Source: Smallanthus sonchifolius (lineage: Eukaryota > Streptophyta > Magnoliopsida > Asterales > Asteraceae). From it: 64,000 nucleotides of DNA. The notes beneath the pieces are model-generated. The model was not told where the DNA came from and did no database searches. It saw only the letters and a list, made by a program, of their open reading frames with translations. Shown one piece after another: positions 43,547 through 54,735 of this stretch. The stretch spans positions 54,715,486 to 54,779,485 of the forward strand of contig CM042040.1 of assembly GCA_023525975.1 (NCBI GenBank), in the 5' to 3' direction. Position 1 is the stretch's first letter; the number at the start of each line of letters is the position of its first letter. The translations under genes and the position numbers were made by a program.

Positions 43547-44569
43547 GACAACAAAATTAAAATCAAAACAGTTATGAAGACGCTAAACTGAAGTTATGAA
43601 GTTTCTGACCTAATTATGAAGGGGCACGGTCGCGCCTGGGAATGGGCATGACCGCGCTAAGGCCAATATCCAAGCCCACGGTCGTGCTAAGGCCGACCAC
43701 GGGCTCCATTTCAAGTCAACACGACCGCGCTAGGTGCGGGCACGACCGTGCTAAGGCCAAATTCAAGAGGCACGACCGCGCTCGACAGAGGCACGGCCGC
43801 GCCTGACCAAACCAAGTTCACCTGGAATAGAAAATCAGAGCACGACCGCGCCTGGTATGGAGCGCGACCGTGCTCAACCCATTTTAGGGTTTCCAGAATC
43901 AAATTCTTTTGTAACCTAATCAAGTTTATGAAGGGGCTTTTGTAACCTAATCATTCCAGGGAGTAACCCGATCGAATTCTACCTATTTACATCTAATATG
44001 AAGTTCAAAACAGACAAAATAGCTAAAACCTAGAAAATTAAATCTAAAAAAAAAAACGATCCTAATCCTAAATATAAAGACGAAAAGATTAGAATAGGGG
44101 CGTACCTGAAATCGAAGTAATCGAGATCAACAATCGGGAAATCACGGTAATCGCAGCAGGGAGGTTTCATTTGGGGAAAAATATGAAAAATAACCAACTT
44201 TCTGTCGTTTAACGTTGCTTTAACCCGCCCCAAAATACTGAGGCACGACCGTGTCTCATGCCCAGCAGACACAGAAACCTGAATTTTTTATGAGGAGTAT
44301 TCCAAACCCGACTGCGATTCTTCCTAATCAAAATTTCTAAAAATTCAAAAGACATACCTGTGACATTCCAAACATTATCCCAAATCCGCTCGATCCAAAA
44401 CACGTTCCGATCACCTAAACTCAAAAATAAATGGTAAAATCCTAAAAAATAAAGAAAATAAAAATAAGAAAAGAAACATAGAAACAAGATCTAAAAATTG
44501 TTACCACAGATGATACCGGAACAGGCTAAGTTTATTAACGAGTCGTTAGCTAGACTCAAGTCCCCGAAT
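43547..44569 (-). other. G2 spacer upstream of extra ORF, with LTR-type palindromes
   Basis: About 1 kb between integrase and the extra ORF without a gene. Positions 43622-43874 carry some ten copies of the LTR motif (GCACGACCGTGC, GCACGACCGCGC, GCACGGCCGCGCC and the like), ending about 75 bases upstream of the ORF start in minus sense. One more lies at 44242-44255. Confidence 0.85.
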
Positions 44570-45502
44570 TCATTTGTCCTTGGGGTGGAGGTCAACTACC
44601 TCCAATGCCGGGTCAACCGGTCCGTCAATGTATGGTTTAAGACGATGACCGTTGACCTTGAAGATCCTCCCATCTTCGTGCTCAATCTCGACGGTCGCAT
44701 AAGGAAACACCTCCCTAACCGTGTAGGGACTCATCCATCGGGACTTCAACTTCCCGGGAAACAAACGCAACCTAGAGTTGTAAAGAAAAACACGACCACC
44801 CACTCGGAATTCCTTCTTGTCCTTCAAGTGTCGGTCATGTAAACTCTTAGTGCGCTCCTTGTAGATCGTGGAGTTTGCATAGGCTTGATTCCTCAACTCA
44901 TCAAGCTCATGAATCAGAGTGAACCGGTTCTCACCCGCGCTCACCAAGTCAAGATTCACCGCCTTCAATGCCCAATAGGCCTTATGCTCTAACTCCACCG
45001 GAAGATGGCACGCCTTCCCATAGATCAACCTAAATGGTGTGGTACCAATAGGTGTCTTATAGGCAGTCCGGAAGGCCCAAAGTGCATCATCTAACCTATC
45101 CGACCAATCGTAACGGTTCTGACCAACCGTCTTCTCTAGAATCCGCTTTATGCCCCGGTTTGTGACCTCTACCTGTCCACTGGTCTGTGGGTGGTAGGCT
45201 GTGGAGAATCTATGGTTCACACCATATCGTGATAGAGCCTTCTCCAACTGGGCGTTGCAGAAGTGGGTCCCACGGTCACTGATAAAGGCTTTGGGGGCAC
45301 CAAAGCGAGAGAACAGCTTCTTCAGAAATTGAACAACCACCCTAGCATCATTAGTAGGCAAGGTTTGAGCCTCGGCCCACTTAGAAACATAGTCAACAGC
45401 GACTAGGATATACCGGTTGCCACGAGAAGCTAGGAAAGGTCCCATAAAGTCAATACCCCAGACATCAAAAATCTCACAAATCTGGATGCTGTTCTGGGGC
45501 AT
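44570..45502 (-). CDS. G2 integrase core and C-terminus
   Basis: A 310-codon open frame. It holds the D,D,E core with DVWGIDFMGPF, VDYVSKWAEAQ, ISDRGTHFCN and HPQTSGQVEVTNRGIKRIL, then WAFRTAYKTPIGTTPFRLIYGK and a C-terminal SH3-like part (GRVFLYNSRLRLFPGKLKSRW) ending in HRLKPYIDG. These are typical Athila integrase features. It would insert the DNA copy into the genome. The stop at 45536-45538 separates it from the H2C2 region, so alone it is an incomplete enzyme. Confidence 0.9.
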   Translation of the reverse strand: MPQNSIQICEIFDVWGIDFMGPFLASRGNRYILVAVDYVSKWAEAQTLPTNDARVVVQFLKKLFSRFGAPKAFISDRGTHFCNAQLEKALSRYGVNHRFSTAYHPQTSGQVEVTNRGIKRILEKTVGQNRYDWSDRLDDALWAFRTAYKTPIGTTPFRLIYGKACHLPVELEHKAYWALKAVNLDLVSAGENRFTLIHELDELRNQAYANSTIYKERTKSLHDRHLKDKKEFRVGGRVFLYNSRLRLFPGKLKSRWMSPYTVREVFPYATVEIEHEDGRIFKVNGHRLKPYIDGPVDPALEVVDLHPKDK

Positions 45503-45535
45503 CTCATTCCTCGGCGAAATGTTGCTCGCCCTCTG

Positions 45536-46918
45536 TCAAGCATCACAAGCTCGGATCATCTCATGAGCGTCCCGGAAGATGGTAGGCCAGAAGAAACCGG
45601 CGTCAAATACCTTCTTCGCGGTCAAGGTAGCTCCATGATGTCCACCTGTCGGGCCTGCGTGGCAGTGTCTAAGCACCTGGCGTGCCTCATCTCCAAATAC
45701 ACATCTGCGCACGATCTGATCAGCTCCGACTCGAAACAAATAGGGATCCTCCCAAAAATAGTGCTTCACATCCGCAAAGAACTTTCGCTTCTGCTGATGC
45801 GTTAAGCCCTTAATCACAATCCCACTAGCAAGAAAGTTTGCTAAATTAGCAAACCATGGACACTCCTCATCCTGTGTTTGTATGTGCATGAGAAACTCGT
45901 GGGGAAAATTGTCATTTATGGATGACCCCACAAGTTCAGATGAAGCTGAGCACTCAAGACGGGACAAGTGGTTCGCTGCGACATTCTCCGCGCCCTTCTT
46001 ATCGCGGATCTCAATGTCGAACTCCTGAAGCAGCAAAACCCACCGGATTAGCCGGGGTTTGGCATCCTGTTTGCTGAACAGGTGCCGAAGGGCTGCATGA
46101 TCGGTGAATACAATGGTCTTTGATAGGACGAGATAAGACCGGAATTTATCGAAAGCAAAGACAACGGCTAGGAGCTCCTTCTCTGTCGTGGTGTAATGCT
46201 CCTGTGCGTCATTGAGCGTCTTGCTCGCATAATAAATCGGGTGAAACTGCTTCTCTCTCCTCTGTCCTAAGACCGCCCCAACAGCGAAGTCACTCGCGTC
46301 ACACATGATCTCAAATGGCAGCTTCCAATCAGGAGCCACCATGATAGGGGCATTCACCAACTTCTCCTTTAACAAATCGAATGCACTGAGGCACTCGTCA
46401 GAGAACACGAACTGGGCTTCCTTCTCAAGAAGCTGGGTCATCAGTCGGGCAATCTTAGAAAAATCTTTGATAAAACGCCTGTAAAATCCCGCGTGACCAA
46501 GGAAGCTCCGAATAGATTTCACAGAGGTCGGCGGGGGCAGCTTAGATATGGTGTCAATCTTAGCTCTATCAACCTCAATCCCCGCACGTGAAACCTTGTG
46601 CCCAAGCACAATGCCCTCCTTCCCCATGAAGTGGCATTTCTCCCAGTTCAACACCAGATTGGCCTCTTTACACCTAGCCAACATCCTCTCCAGATTCTCG
46701 AGGCAATGATCAAAGGAATTCCCAAACACAGAAAAGTCATCCATGAAAACCTCCATGGAGTCCTCAATCATATCATGGAAAATGGCCACCATGCAACGCT
46801 GGAAAGTGGCCAGAGCATTGCACAATCCAAAGGCCATCTGCTGATAAGGGACATGTGAATGTCGTCTTCTCCTGATCCTCCGGAGCAATCGGGATCTGGA
46901 AGTAGCCTGAGAAACCAT
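45536..46918 (-). pseudogene. G2 reverse transcriptase end, RNase H and integrase finger
   Basis: The frame starts within the RT palm (YQQMAFGLCNALATFQRCM, catalytic VFMDDFSVFG), continues with the RT thumb (FLGHAGFYRRFIKDFSKIA), RNase H (MCDASDFAVGAVLGQR, TTTEKELLAVVFAFDKFR, FTDHAALRHLF) and the H2C2 zinc finger (HCHAGPTGGHHG). It ends in CDA and a TGA. A short deletion with frameshift near 46860 removes the usual stretch before YQQMAFG. Confidence 0.88.
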
Positions 46919-47381
46919 CCAGGAAACAATAGAACTTTCCCGCTAATCTCTCCAACATCTAATCAATGAACGAGAGGGGAAAATGATCTTTCCGAGTAGC
47001 ATCATTAAGTTTGCGGTAATCGATGCAAACTCTCCAAACGGTTACCGTACGAGTAGGAATCAGCTCATTCCTCTTGTTGGTGATGACAGTCATGCCTCCC
47101 TTCTTAGGGACAACCTGAACCGGGCTAACCCAAGGAGAATCGGAGATGGGATAAATCAAACCAGCATCCAGTAACTTAATCACCTCCTTCTTCACTACCT
47201 CCTGCATGTTCGGGTTCAACCTCCTCTGGTGCTGCACAGCGGGCTTGTAGTTATCCTCCATAAGGATCTTATGGGTACAGAAAGAGGGATTAATTCCCTT
47301 AATGTCCATAATCCTCCATGCAATAGCCTGCTTGTGCTGCTTCAGCACCTCCAGTAGCCTCTCCTTCTCATCACTCGTCAA
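46919..47381 (-). pseudogene. G2 reverse transcriptase N-terminal part
   Basis: It encodes TSDEKERLLEVLKQHKQAIA, CTHKILMEDNYKPAVQHQRR, VIKLLDAGLIYPISDSPWVS, VQVVPKKGGMTV and VCIDYRKLNDATRKDHFPL, the fingers and first palm motif of a Ty3 RT. A TAG at 46959 follows FID (MLERLAG comes next), then FYCFLDGFSGYFQIPIAPED contains the first catalytic aspartate. The frame is lost at about 46860. Confidence 0.88.
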
Positions 47382-47937
47382 ATCAGAGGCGATAATGACG
47401 GGTAATCATGACTCACCATCTAAAAAGGCATACTCCAAATGGCTCGGGAGCTCCTTAAGCTCAACAGGTGGTGGGTCCTCAATAGAAGGCCGCTCAATCG
47501 GCTCAGACTTTCTATCAACTATAGCAAAAACCGCTGAACACTGGGGAAACTCATAGCTCTCCTGGCTATGCAACTGGTCATCAAACTGATCCTCACCAAC
47601 TGGATCAAATGTCTCCCCCCCTACAATGTAGGTGTCCAGGGACTCCTCCTTAGCTGTGTCCTGGAGATGATCACTCACACAAGAATAAACAGCCTCAACA
47701 AGTAGAGTGAATCATCCTGATTCTGGGTAGGCTATATGGATTTCCCTACATCAAAGGTCACTTCCTCTTCATCCACCCTCAATGTAAGCCTCCCCGAATA
47801 CACATCAATCAGGGCCTTGGCAGTGGCCAGGAACGGTCAACCTAGGATAATAGGGACATTCTTGTCCTCATCCATGTCCAGAATCACAAAGTCTACAGGA
47901 AACACAAAACGATCAACCTTAACCAACATATTCTCCA
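47382..47937 (-). pseudogene. G2 protease end and protease-RT linker
   Basis: The protease continues here in another frame after an indel near 47955 (YPRGIVENMLVKVDRFVFP, VILDMDEDKNVPIILG, FLATAKALIDV). A TGA replaces the residue before PFLATAK. The linker (EESLDTYIVGGETFDPVGED, ELPSHLEYAFLDGES) follows after another shift near 47700. Confidence 0.75.
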
Positions 47938-50052
47938 CTATCCCTCGCGGATACTTGACGAGCGATCGGCCAGCTGGATACTCATGCGTGTCGGTGTAGG
48001 TTCTCCCAACTCAAGCTTAGCAAAGACCGCATATGGCATGAGGTTAATGCTAGCACCAAGGTCAGCTAAGGCTTTGCTAACCGACAAGCTACCTATCAAG
48101 CAGGGAATGGTAAAACTCCCCGGATCTCGTCTCTTCTCCGGTAGCTTGTTCTGAATCACCGCCGAACACTCCTCATTCAGCGTCACCTGAGACAACTCCT
48201 CCAATTTCCTCTTATTCGTGAGGATATCCTTCAAGAATCTCGCATACTTAGGCATCTGAGCCAGAGCCTCCACAAATGGTAAGTTGATATGCAACTGCTT
48301 AAACAACCCTAGAAACTTACCATACTGCTCCTCCATCTTCTGCTTCTTCAATCTGCCTGGGTATGGAATGGCGGGAGTATAATCTCTCATAGGCTCGCGA
48401 GGGCGCGATGTGCTCGCCGATTTACCCCTTGGCGGTGTCTCATCAGGAATCTCAATCACAACCTCCTCCTCAGATGACTTGTGCACATGGACCTGTGGAT
48501 CCGGTCCTGTGTCTCTACCGCTCCTCAAAGTGATGGCCTTCACATGAGCATTGGTATTGGGCTCAGTGTTGCTAGGCAGGCCACCTGGCGGTCTCTCGGA
48601 AAGAAGCTTCGCGATCTGCCCGACCTGGTTCTCTATGGTCTGGATCGAAGCTTTCTGGTTCCTCAACTCGGTCTCATGCGTGTGGAAACGCTCCTCCATG
48701 TACCGATTCTGCTTCTCTGCCAACTGATTCTGACTCTCTGAGTTGGCAAGTAGCCGTGCAACCATGTCCTCCAAACTGGATTTACCCTCAGGTGCGCGTG
48801 GTGGACCGCTGCTAGAACCTTGGCCTTGAAACTGGCCCTGCTGAGGTCGAAACTGGGAACTCTGTCCCTGAGACTGGTGGGACTGATGCTAGAATGGGGG
48901 GCGCTGAGTGAATCCGGGTGGTTGCTGGCTGTTGTTACCAGACTTCCAACTAAAATTCGGATGATTCCTCCACCCCGGATTATATGTGTTGCTGTAGGGA
49001 TTATTCTGGGGGCGATTCTGGTTGGACATGAAATCAACTTGCTCGTGGGCCCCCTGATCCCCAACCTGACAAGCACTCGTGGGATGCGCCCCACCACAAA
49101 ACTCACACAAGGACTGGGCCTTGTGGACGTGCATCTGATCAATCTTGGTGGAAAGTGCTTCCACCTGGGCAGCTAAAGAGGTAATTCCATCCACTTGATG
49201 GACACCCTGCCTCTGAGTCCTCGCTCGGGAAGTATGCTGAGTGTATCTCTTCGCTGCCACCTTTTCTAGCAAGTCATACGCCTCCTGGGGTGTCTTTGTT
49301 CCAATATCTCCACCCGCGTATGCATCAATCAGCTGCTTCCCGGTCATCTCCAGACCACTGTAAAAGGTCTCACACTGCTGCCACTTCAACAATCCATGGT
49401 GGGGAACCTTCCTCATCAGTTCCTTGAATCTCTCCCACGCCTCATAGATCGTCTCCCCGTCGTCCTGCTGGAAAGAAAGAATCCTAGCCCTCAACTTTGA
49501 TGTTTTCTCCGGAGGGAAGTACTTTTCTAAGAATTTAGCAGCCATCTGGTCCCAAGTACTAATGAACCTAGGGGGAAGTGACAGTAACCAAGCCTTGGCT
49601 CGATCCCGTAAGGAAAACGGGAACAACCGGAGCCGAATAGCATCGTCGGCAGCGTCACGAACTTTGAAAGTGGCGTAAATCTCTAAGAAATTGGCCAAAT
49701 GAGTATTAGGATCCTCGTGATCCTTGCCATCGAACTGACACATGTTCTGCACCATCTGTATAATGCTGGATTTGATCTCGAACTGATGTGCTCCAACCGT
49801 CGGCCTATTGATGCTCGACTCCAAACCCTCAAGTGTCGGTTTGCCAAAATCCGAAAGCGTCCGACCCGCATCCTCGTTTGCCATCTCCTCTACCTCGTCA
49901 ACAACAACCTTGTCAACAACAACCTCGTCAAACTCGAGTAACCGGGCCACAAATCGGGAACGGGCTCGCAATCTCCGATGAAGATCACGCTCCGGCTCGG
50001 AAGACGGCTCAGGAACCTCCTCGACGGGAGTTGAGAACAACACGATCTGCAT
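47938..50052 (-). pseudogene. G2 gag and protease start, one TAG
   Basis: One 704-codon frame with a single TAG at 48889-48891 (a CAG change would give it). Gag region: FEIKSSIIQMVQNMCQFDG, DPNTHLANFLEIYATFK, RLFPFSLRDRAKAWLLSLPP, WDQMAAKFLEKYFPPEKT, followed by a cysteine-rich CEFCGGAHPTSAC knuckle. A coiled coil (NSESQNQLAEKQNRYMEER) leads to the protease with LADLGASINLMPYAVF, whose DLGAS replaces the usual D(S/T)GAS. The N-terminal 70 residues are Glu/Val-rich. Confidence 0.88.
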
Positions 50053-50375
50053 GACAAGTTAGATTTAAATACTCGAACCTAGGACAAGGAAAACACAAGT
50101 TAGACAAAAACAAGTATAAAAAAAAATAAAATAAAATAAAAATAAAATAAATAAAAAAATTGAAAATAAAAGTAAAATAAAAAAAAATAAAATGGGATAA
50201 AAACCAAGATATATATATATACAAATGAAGCTAAAAAAAATAATAATAACAAGTAAAATGCGAAAAATATCTATACACACAAAATTGCAAATAACAACAA
50301 GAAAAACACGATATTCACAAAAATATATATACTAAATGACTAAAAATTAATTTCAATCGTTCTCGCAAAACCGTA
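50053..50375 (-). other. G2 leader between primer site and gag
   Basis: A-rich (AAATAAAAT-type) on the plus strand and so U-rich in the element RNA. There is no gene or palindrome cluster. Confidence 0.6.
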
Positions 50376-50393
50376 TCCCCGGCAACGGCGCCA
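50376..50393 (-). other. G2 primer binding site, tRNA-Asp type
   Basis: The minus strand reads TGGCGCCGTTGCCGGGGA, the primer site known from Athila/Tat elements. It lies six bases inside the 5' LTR (50400). Confidence 0.93.
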
Positions 50394-50399
50394 AAAACT

Positions 50400-52176
50400 T
50401 GATGCGTGTAAACTATATATATATTTTTATAAGTATTTTTCACAATTAGTTTTAAAAAGGGTTTTCACCAAATACTAATCACACAAACGGGGCAGTGTAC
50501 CCGTCGGATAGCAATATAGTAAAGGTAAGAACCGGATATCAATCCGTGGACACGGTGGGATGCGATAATAAACCGGGACTAAGATTCAATCAAGTATGGG
50601 TAAAAGATGTTTAAGTTGATTTTTAACTAAACTAATATGTGAGAATATAAAACTAGACTAAAGTCACAAATCAAACAATCAAGGAGAAAATATCACTTCG
50701 GTGTCGAATCCATTTAGAATAAATTCAATACATTCATAGAAATATGGCAAATACACGATACATAAATTGACTAAATTCTCGTCAAAGATATCTAATCAAA
50801 TGACTATTCGGAAAGCTAGCATGATATACACAAACCAACCACCTAAAGTCATACAATGAGGCTCACGTGTTTAATAATCATGTCAATGTTTTTAAAGATT
50901 GAACTAACTTTCGATTAAGGTACACTAATCCAACAACTAGTTGGAAAGATAATATGAACAACACACTATCCACCTCAAGTTGATTAATTTAGACAACAAT
51001 ATGCATTTCTTCAACATACAATGTTCATATAAAGATTATATGAATTAGGAGGATGTGTCAACAATTCCTAGATAAACACAATACTAAATATGACACATCA
51101 TAACGAATACTTTGTCTTTCCAAACATAAGCATAAGGTTACACATACAAATATAATGATTCATAAACAAGACTTCATTCACCATTCCTAGTCAAATGCCA
51201 TAAACTAGTATAATTACATACACCAATCCATGAATATAAGCATAAATCATAAGTTTTCCAACATAATATGACATACATAAATACAAGTCTTGTAAACAAC
51301 TCAAAATACTTGAATACATAATTTCATCAAAGAATAATCATACGGTTGTCATAACATTAACACAATAATTGCCAATAATCCATGAATGTTGTCAAATGTA
51401 TCTAAACTTCATCTAAACCAAAGTGAACAGGAGTTTTAGCTCGTCATGAGCATCAAAATTACAAATAAGCTGGGAAAATCAATGAGAAACATGATATGAA
51501 AACAAGAATCAAACCACTCCTCCAAGCCTAGATGTTGTTGTTGATGTATGGTGATCCTCTTGATGTTGTATCCTCTCCAAGAATCTTGAAATATGGCTAG
51601 AACAAAGAAAACTCGAGCTGGAACAGTAGGTTTTTCCCCTGGGTTGCTGAATGTCTGAATGAGAATTAAGTTCTGTTTAAGTAGAAAAGGGGAGGCACGA
51701 CTGTGCCAGGAGAGAAGGCACGACCGTGCCTAAGACATGGACGCGGTCGTGTCTAGGTCTTGGCGCGACCGTGTGACAGAGGTTTGACCGATCCGTAGCT
51801 TCCATTGGGTACCACTGATCGAGGACGTACGGCTGTTCAGACTCACAAGATGACACGCGACCGTGGGCGGCCAAGGCACGGTTGTTCCTTGGAATTTGGC
51901 TTGGCGCGGTCGTGCCAGATGTGGACGCGACCGTGCCTAGGGTTTTGGAGCTTGGCACGACCGTGCCAAATAGGGGCATGACCGTGCCTCCATCACAGAA
52001 ACCCTAAAACTTCACTTGTTTATCCTGGAATCTTCTTGTTTATTCACCAAGCTTCACAAAAACCTACAAAATAGGAAATGAAGCAAATAAGTGTCTAAAC
52101 GTTGACTATAACCAAGAATTGATCATTAAATGAACGAAGTTTTGTGCAAAAAAGATGTGTAAATACTAACACATCA
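50400..52176 (-). repeat. G2 5' LTR
   Basis: Same ends and structure as 38662-40437, 1777 bp. The palindrome cluster is at 51693-51989. A few substitutions (for example CGAGCAG versus GGGGCAG near the left end) separate the copies. Confidence 0.95.
51693..51989. repeat. About ten GCACGACCGTGC-type palindromes in G2 5' LTR
   Basis: This is the copy of the cluster at 39954-40250. Several units differ between the LTRs by changes that either restore or break one arm (for example GCACGACTGTGCC here versus GCACGACCGTGC there). Confidence 0.92.
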
Positions 52177-52976
52177 TCTACCCTAAGAATGTAGGATTTG
52201 AGAATTTCAGCAGTTTCATCTTTAGTTCTTAAAAAGTATACCCATGAGAATCTGGTGTAGTCATCAGTTATCACCAAACAGTATGACTTCTGACCCATTG
52301 ACATAATGTTTGTGTGACCAAAGAGATCTATATGCAGCAGCTGTAGTGGAGTATCATTTGTATTCAAGGTCTTGGGCTTGTGAGAACTCTTGTGTTGCTT
52401 TCCCTTAAGACAAGCAATGCAGTGATCTTCAAGTTAGAATTCTTTATCAGGAAGCCCTCTGACAAGATTGTCCTTCACCAATTTTTTGATGGTTTTGATG
52501 TTAACGTGGCTTAGTCTCCTGTGCCAGAGAGCTGATTCATCAACTAAGGCTTTTGACAGAAAACAGGATACACTTCCAGATGGAGTGACCTCATTCATGT
52601 CAAGCACATAAAGATTTTCTTTTCTCTGAGCAGTTAATAAAATCTTCTCTAGAGGAGGTTTGGATAAATCAGGAGATAGCACAAAGCACTCTTTGTATGT
52701 GAAGAGCATCCAATGCCTTTGATCACATACCTGGGAAACACTCATGAGATTGAAGTCCAATTCTTTGACATAGTTTACTTTATAAATACTCATTCTTTCA
52801 TTGGACACAGTCCCTTTTCCAGTAATAGATCCTCCTTTTGAGTCACTCCCAAAGGAAACATATCTTCCATTGAAGTGTCTGAAGTTGGAGAGGATGGATC
52901 TGTTGCCTGTCATGTGCCTGGAACAACCATTGTCTACCACCCAAGTATTGTTCTTGTGACCTGGCTGCCCCTGCAC
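52177..52976 (-). pseudogene. Copia-2 protease, GAG-pre-integrase and integrase start
   Basis: One frame from 52976 with a stop at 52434-52436. Residues 13-22 hold VVDNGCSRHMTG, the Copia protease box with Asn in place of Ser of the usual DSG. The GAG-pre-integrase domain follows (LWHRRLSHVNIKTIKKLV), then the integrase finger cysteines (CIACLKGKQHKSSHKPK) and the core start (LLHIDLFGHTNIMS, SYCLVITDDYTRFSWVYFL). It ends at the TCTAC duplication and resumes at 38656. Confidence 0.88.
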
Positions 52977-52984
52977 ATGAGAGA

Positions 52985-54735
52985 GATCTAGTTAGTGGGA
53001 GGAAACCAAGAGCTTGCATCCTTGAAGAAAAGGGTTCTTGGAATATCAGATTCAACATGTGTGCATTCAACAGAGCCAATGATGATTCTTGAAGGAATAG
53101 AAGTTGGGATCTTGGCTTTCCATTGCTGAGGAGATGGTTTTCCAGTTTTCTTTGCTCTGTTAGCAGCTGATCTTTCTTTGGCTGCTGATGGATTTGCTTT
53201 ATCAGCAGTAGATTTTGCTGCTGAGGACTTTAGTTTATCAGCAGCAGATTTTGTTGCTGTTGATGGCTTCGGCTTATCAGCTACAGATTTTGCTGCTGAT
53301 GATTTTGCTTGGGCAGCAGCAGATTTGGTTGCTGCTGAAAGCTTGTCCTTTGTTTTCTTAGGCTTCACTTGATTACCAACATTTTTTATTGCTGTTGATG
53401 GATCAACAACCGATGCCTACTGATCCTTCTTTACCTTGTTGACATAGGGCTTCTCTATAGAAGTTCTTTTGCTGGTTGGCTTTTGTTTATGAGGGGCTTG
53501 ATGAAGGATCTGGTTGAAGGGGTTAAACTTACAATTTGCAGCAAAGTGGTCTGATTCACCACAGATGATGCAAGTTTGTTGAGGTTTTGACAACTGCTTC
53601 CTTGGTGGAGAAAGAAAGTTTCCGAATTGAGTTGTCTTGGCTTCAAACCTTCTTACCTGTTTGTTCTTCTTTGTCTTCTCAAAAGCATGTTGCTTGATGT
53701 TGCTTTGCTTCTGAAGGTAGTAGAAGCAGGTGCTGGCAGTGTGATTGTATTTTCCACAGACAAAGCATGATTTGGCCAGTTAGTCCCTGAAAGGTGAACA
53801 TAGTCCTTTCTTTTGAGTAGGTCTTTAAAGTTCCATGGTTGAGCTTTGTTGTGCTCAAAGGTGGCTTCTTCCAATGTCTTTTGAACATATGGAACTCTTA
53901 CTCCAGGCACATGGCATATGTCAAACACCTTTCTTTGAGGCTTTGAGGTTGAAGACTGCCCCTTTTCAACATTTAGCTTTCTTCCTTCTAGAGGATAGCT
54001 AATTTTGATTTGGTTGAAAGGTATAGGAATCGGAGCGGCTGGTAAAGGAACATGAGTACTTGTTTGAATGACTTCAAGAACAGGCGGTTCTGGTACTTGT
54101 ACTGGTGATGATATCTCCTCAGTTTTAGTGGACTCTGAGCAAATTGACTCAGATTCTGACGAGGTAGTGTATTCTTGCACCAGTGGTTCATATCTTGAAG
54201 GATCAAGATCTCGGTTGGCCTTTTCAATATTTGAGAGATTGAAGCTTGGTTCATGGATGGCAACATAATCATCAGGAGGTGCAACGGCTTGCTATTGTTC
54301 AGCATGATACCCCAGACCAGTTTTTACCTTTTCATGAATTTGAGCATCCAAAAGTCTATGCAGATTTTTGGATGCAAATTCATATTTGTCAACATGAACT
54401 TTCTGTTCTGCCAATTCTGCTCTGGTAGCTTTTAATCTGGCCAGTAGATCATCAATCTGAGTTTCAAGATTGGTTTGTTCATATTTTAGTGATGAAATCT
54501 CTTTCTTTAGGCAGTTAATTTTTTCTTTATAACTGTTTTCTACTTTTATGAATTAAGATTTTATTTGATGAAACTCTTCATTTTGATCTATAAGGTTTTG
54601 ATTATGCTTTCTGTAGCCTAACACCTTATCAATACAAGCTTGGGAACAGAGATGTTTATATACCTAAGGCGGTATCTCAGTTGTGTCTGCCATAAGATCT
54701 TGGTTGTTTGCAGGCAGATCTTCATACTGGAAGCT
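52985..54735 (-). pseudogene. Copia-2 gag C-terminal extension
   Basis: In frame with gag as far as 53653, with stops near 54664, 54556, 54294 and 53780, then frameshifted. It has a coiled coil (EISSLKYEQTNLETQIDDLL), a Ser/Glu/Pro linker, a basic part, and two further zinc knuckles (CFVCGKYNHTASTC near 53745 and CIICGESDHFAANC near 53560). Near 53160-53340 lies a Lys/Ala/Ser repeat. SIRE-like Copia elements have long gag tails of this sort. Confidence 0.75.
53160..53345 (-). repeat. Ala/Lys/Ser repeat encoded by LTR-type motif
   Basis: Eight imperfect units of about 10-12 residues (KSAADKLKSSAAK, KSTADKANPSAAK and similar) are encoded by alternating TTATCAGCAGCAGATTTTG and GCTGCTGATG segments on the plus strand. 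This is the same CAGCAGC-based vocabulary as the Copia-2 LTR and spacer. Confidence 0.75.

Larger units (their letters stand above)
38662..52176 (-). mobile_element. G2, complete Athila-lineage element (13.5 kb)
   Basis: Two LTRs of about 1776 bp, a tRNA-Asp type primer site, gag-protease, RT-RNase H, integrase, an extra 3' ORF and a long 3' non-coding tail are in the order of Athila elements. A 5-bp duplication (TCTAC) flanks it. The LTRs differ at only a few dozen positions by eye. Coding lesions: TAG in gag, several pol frameshifts and stops, one TAG near the end of the extra ORF. Confidence 0.95.
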
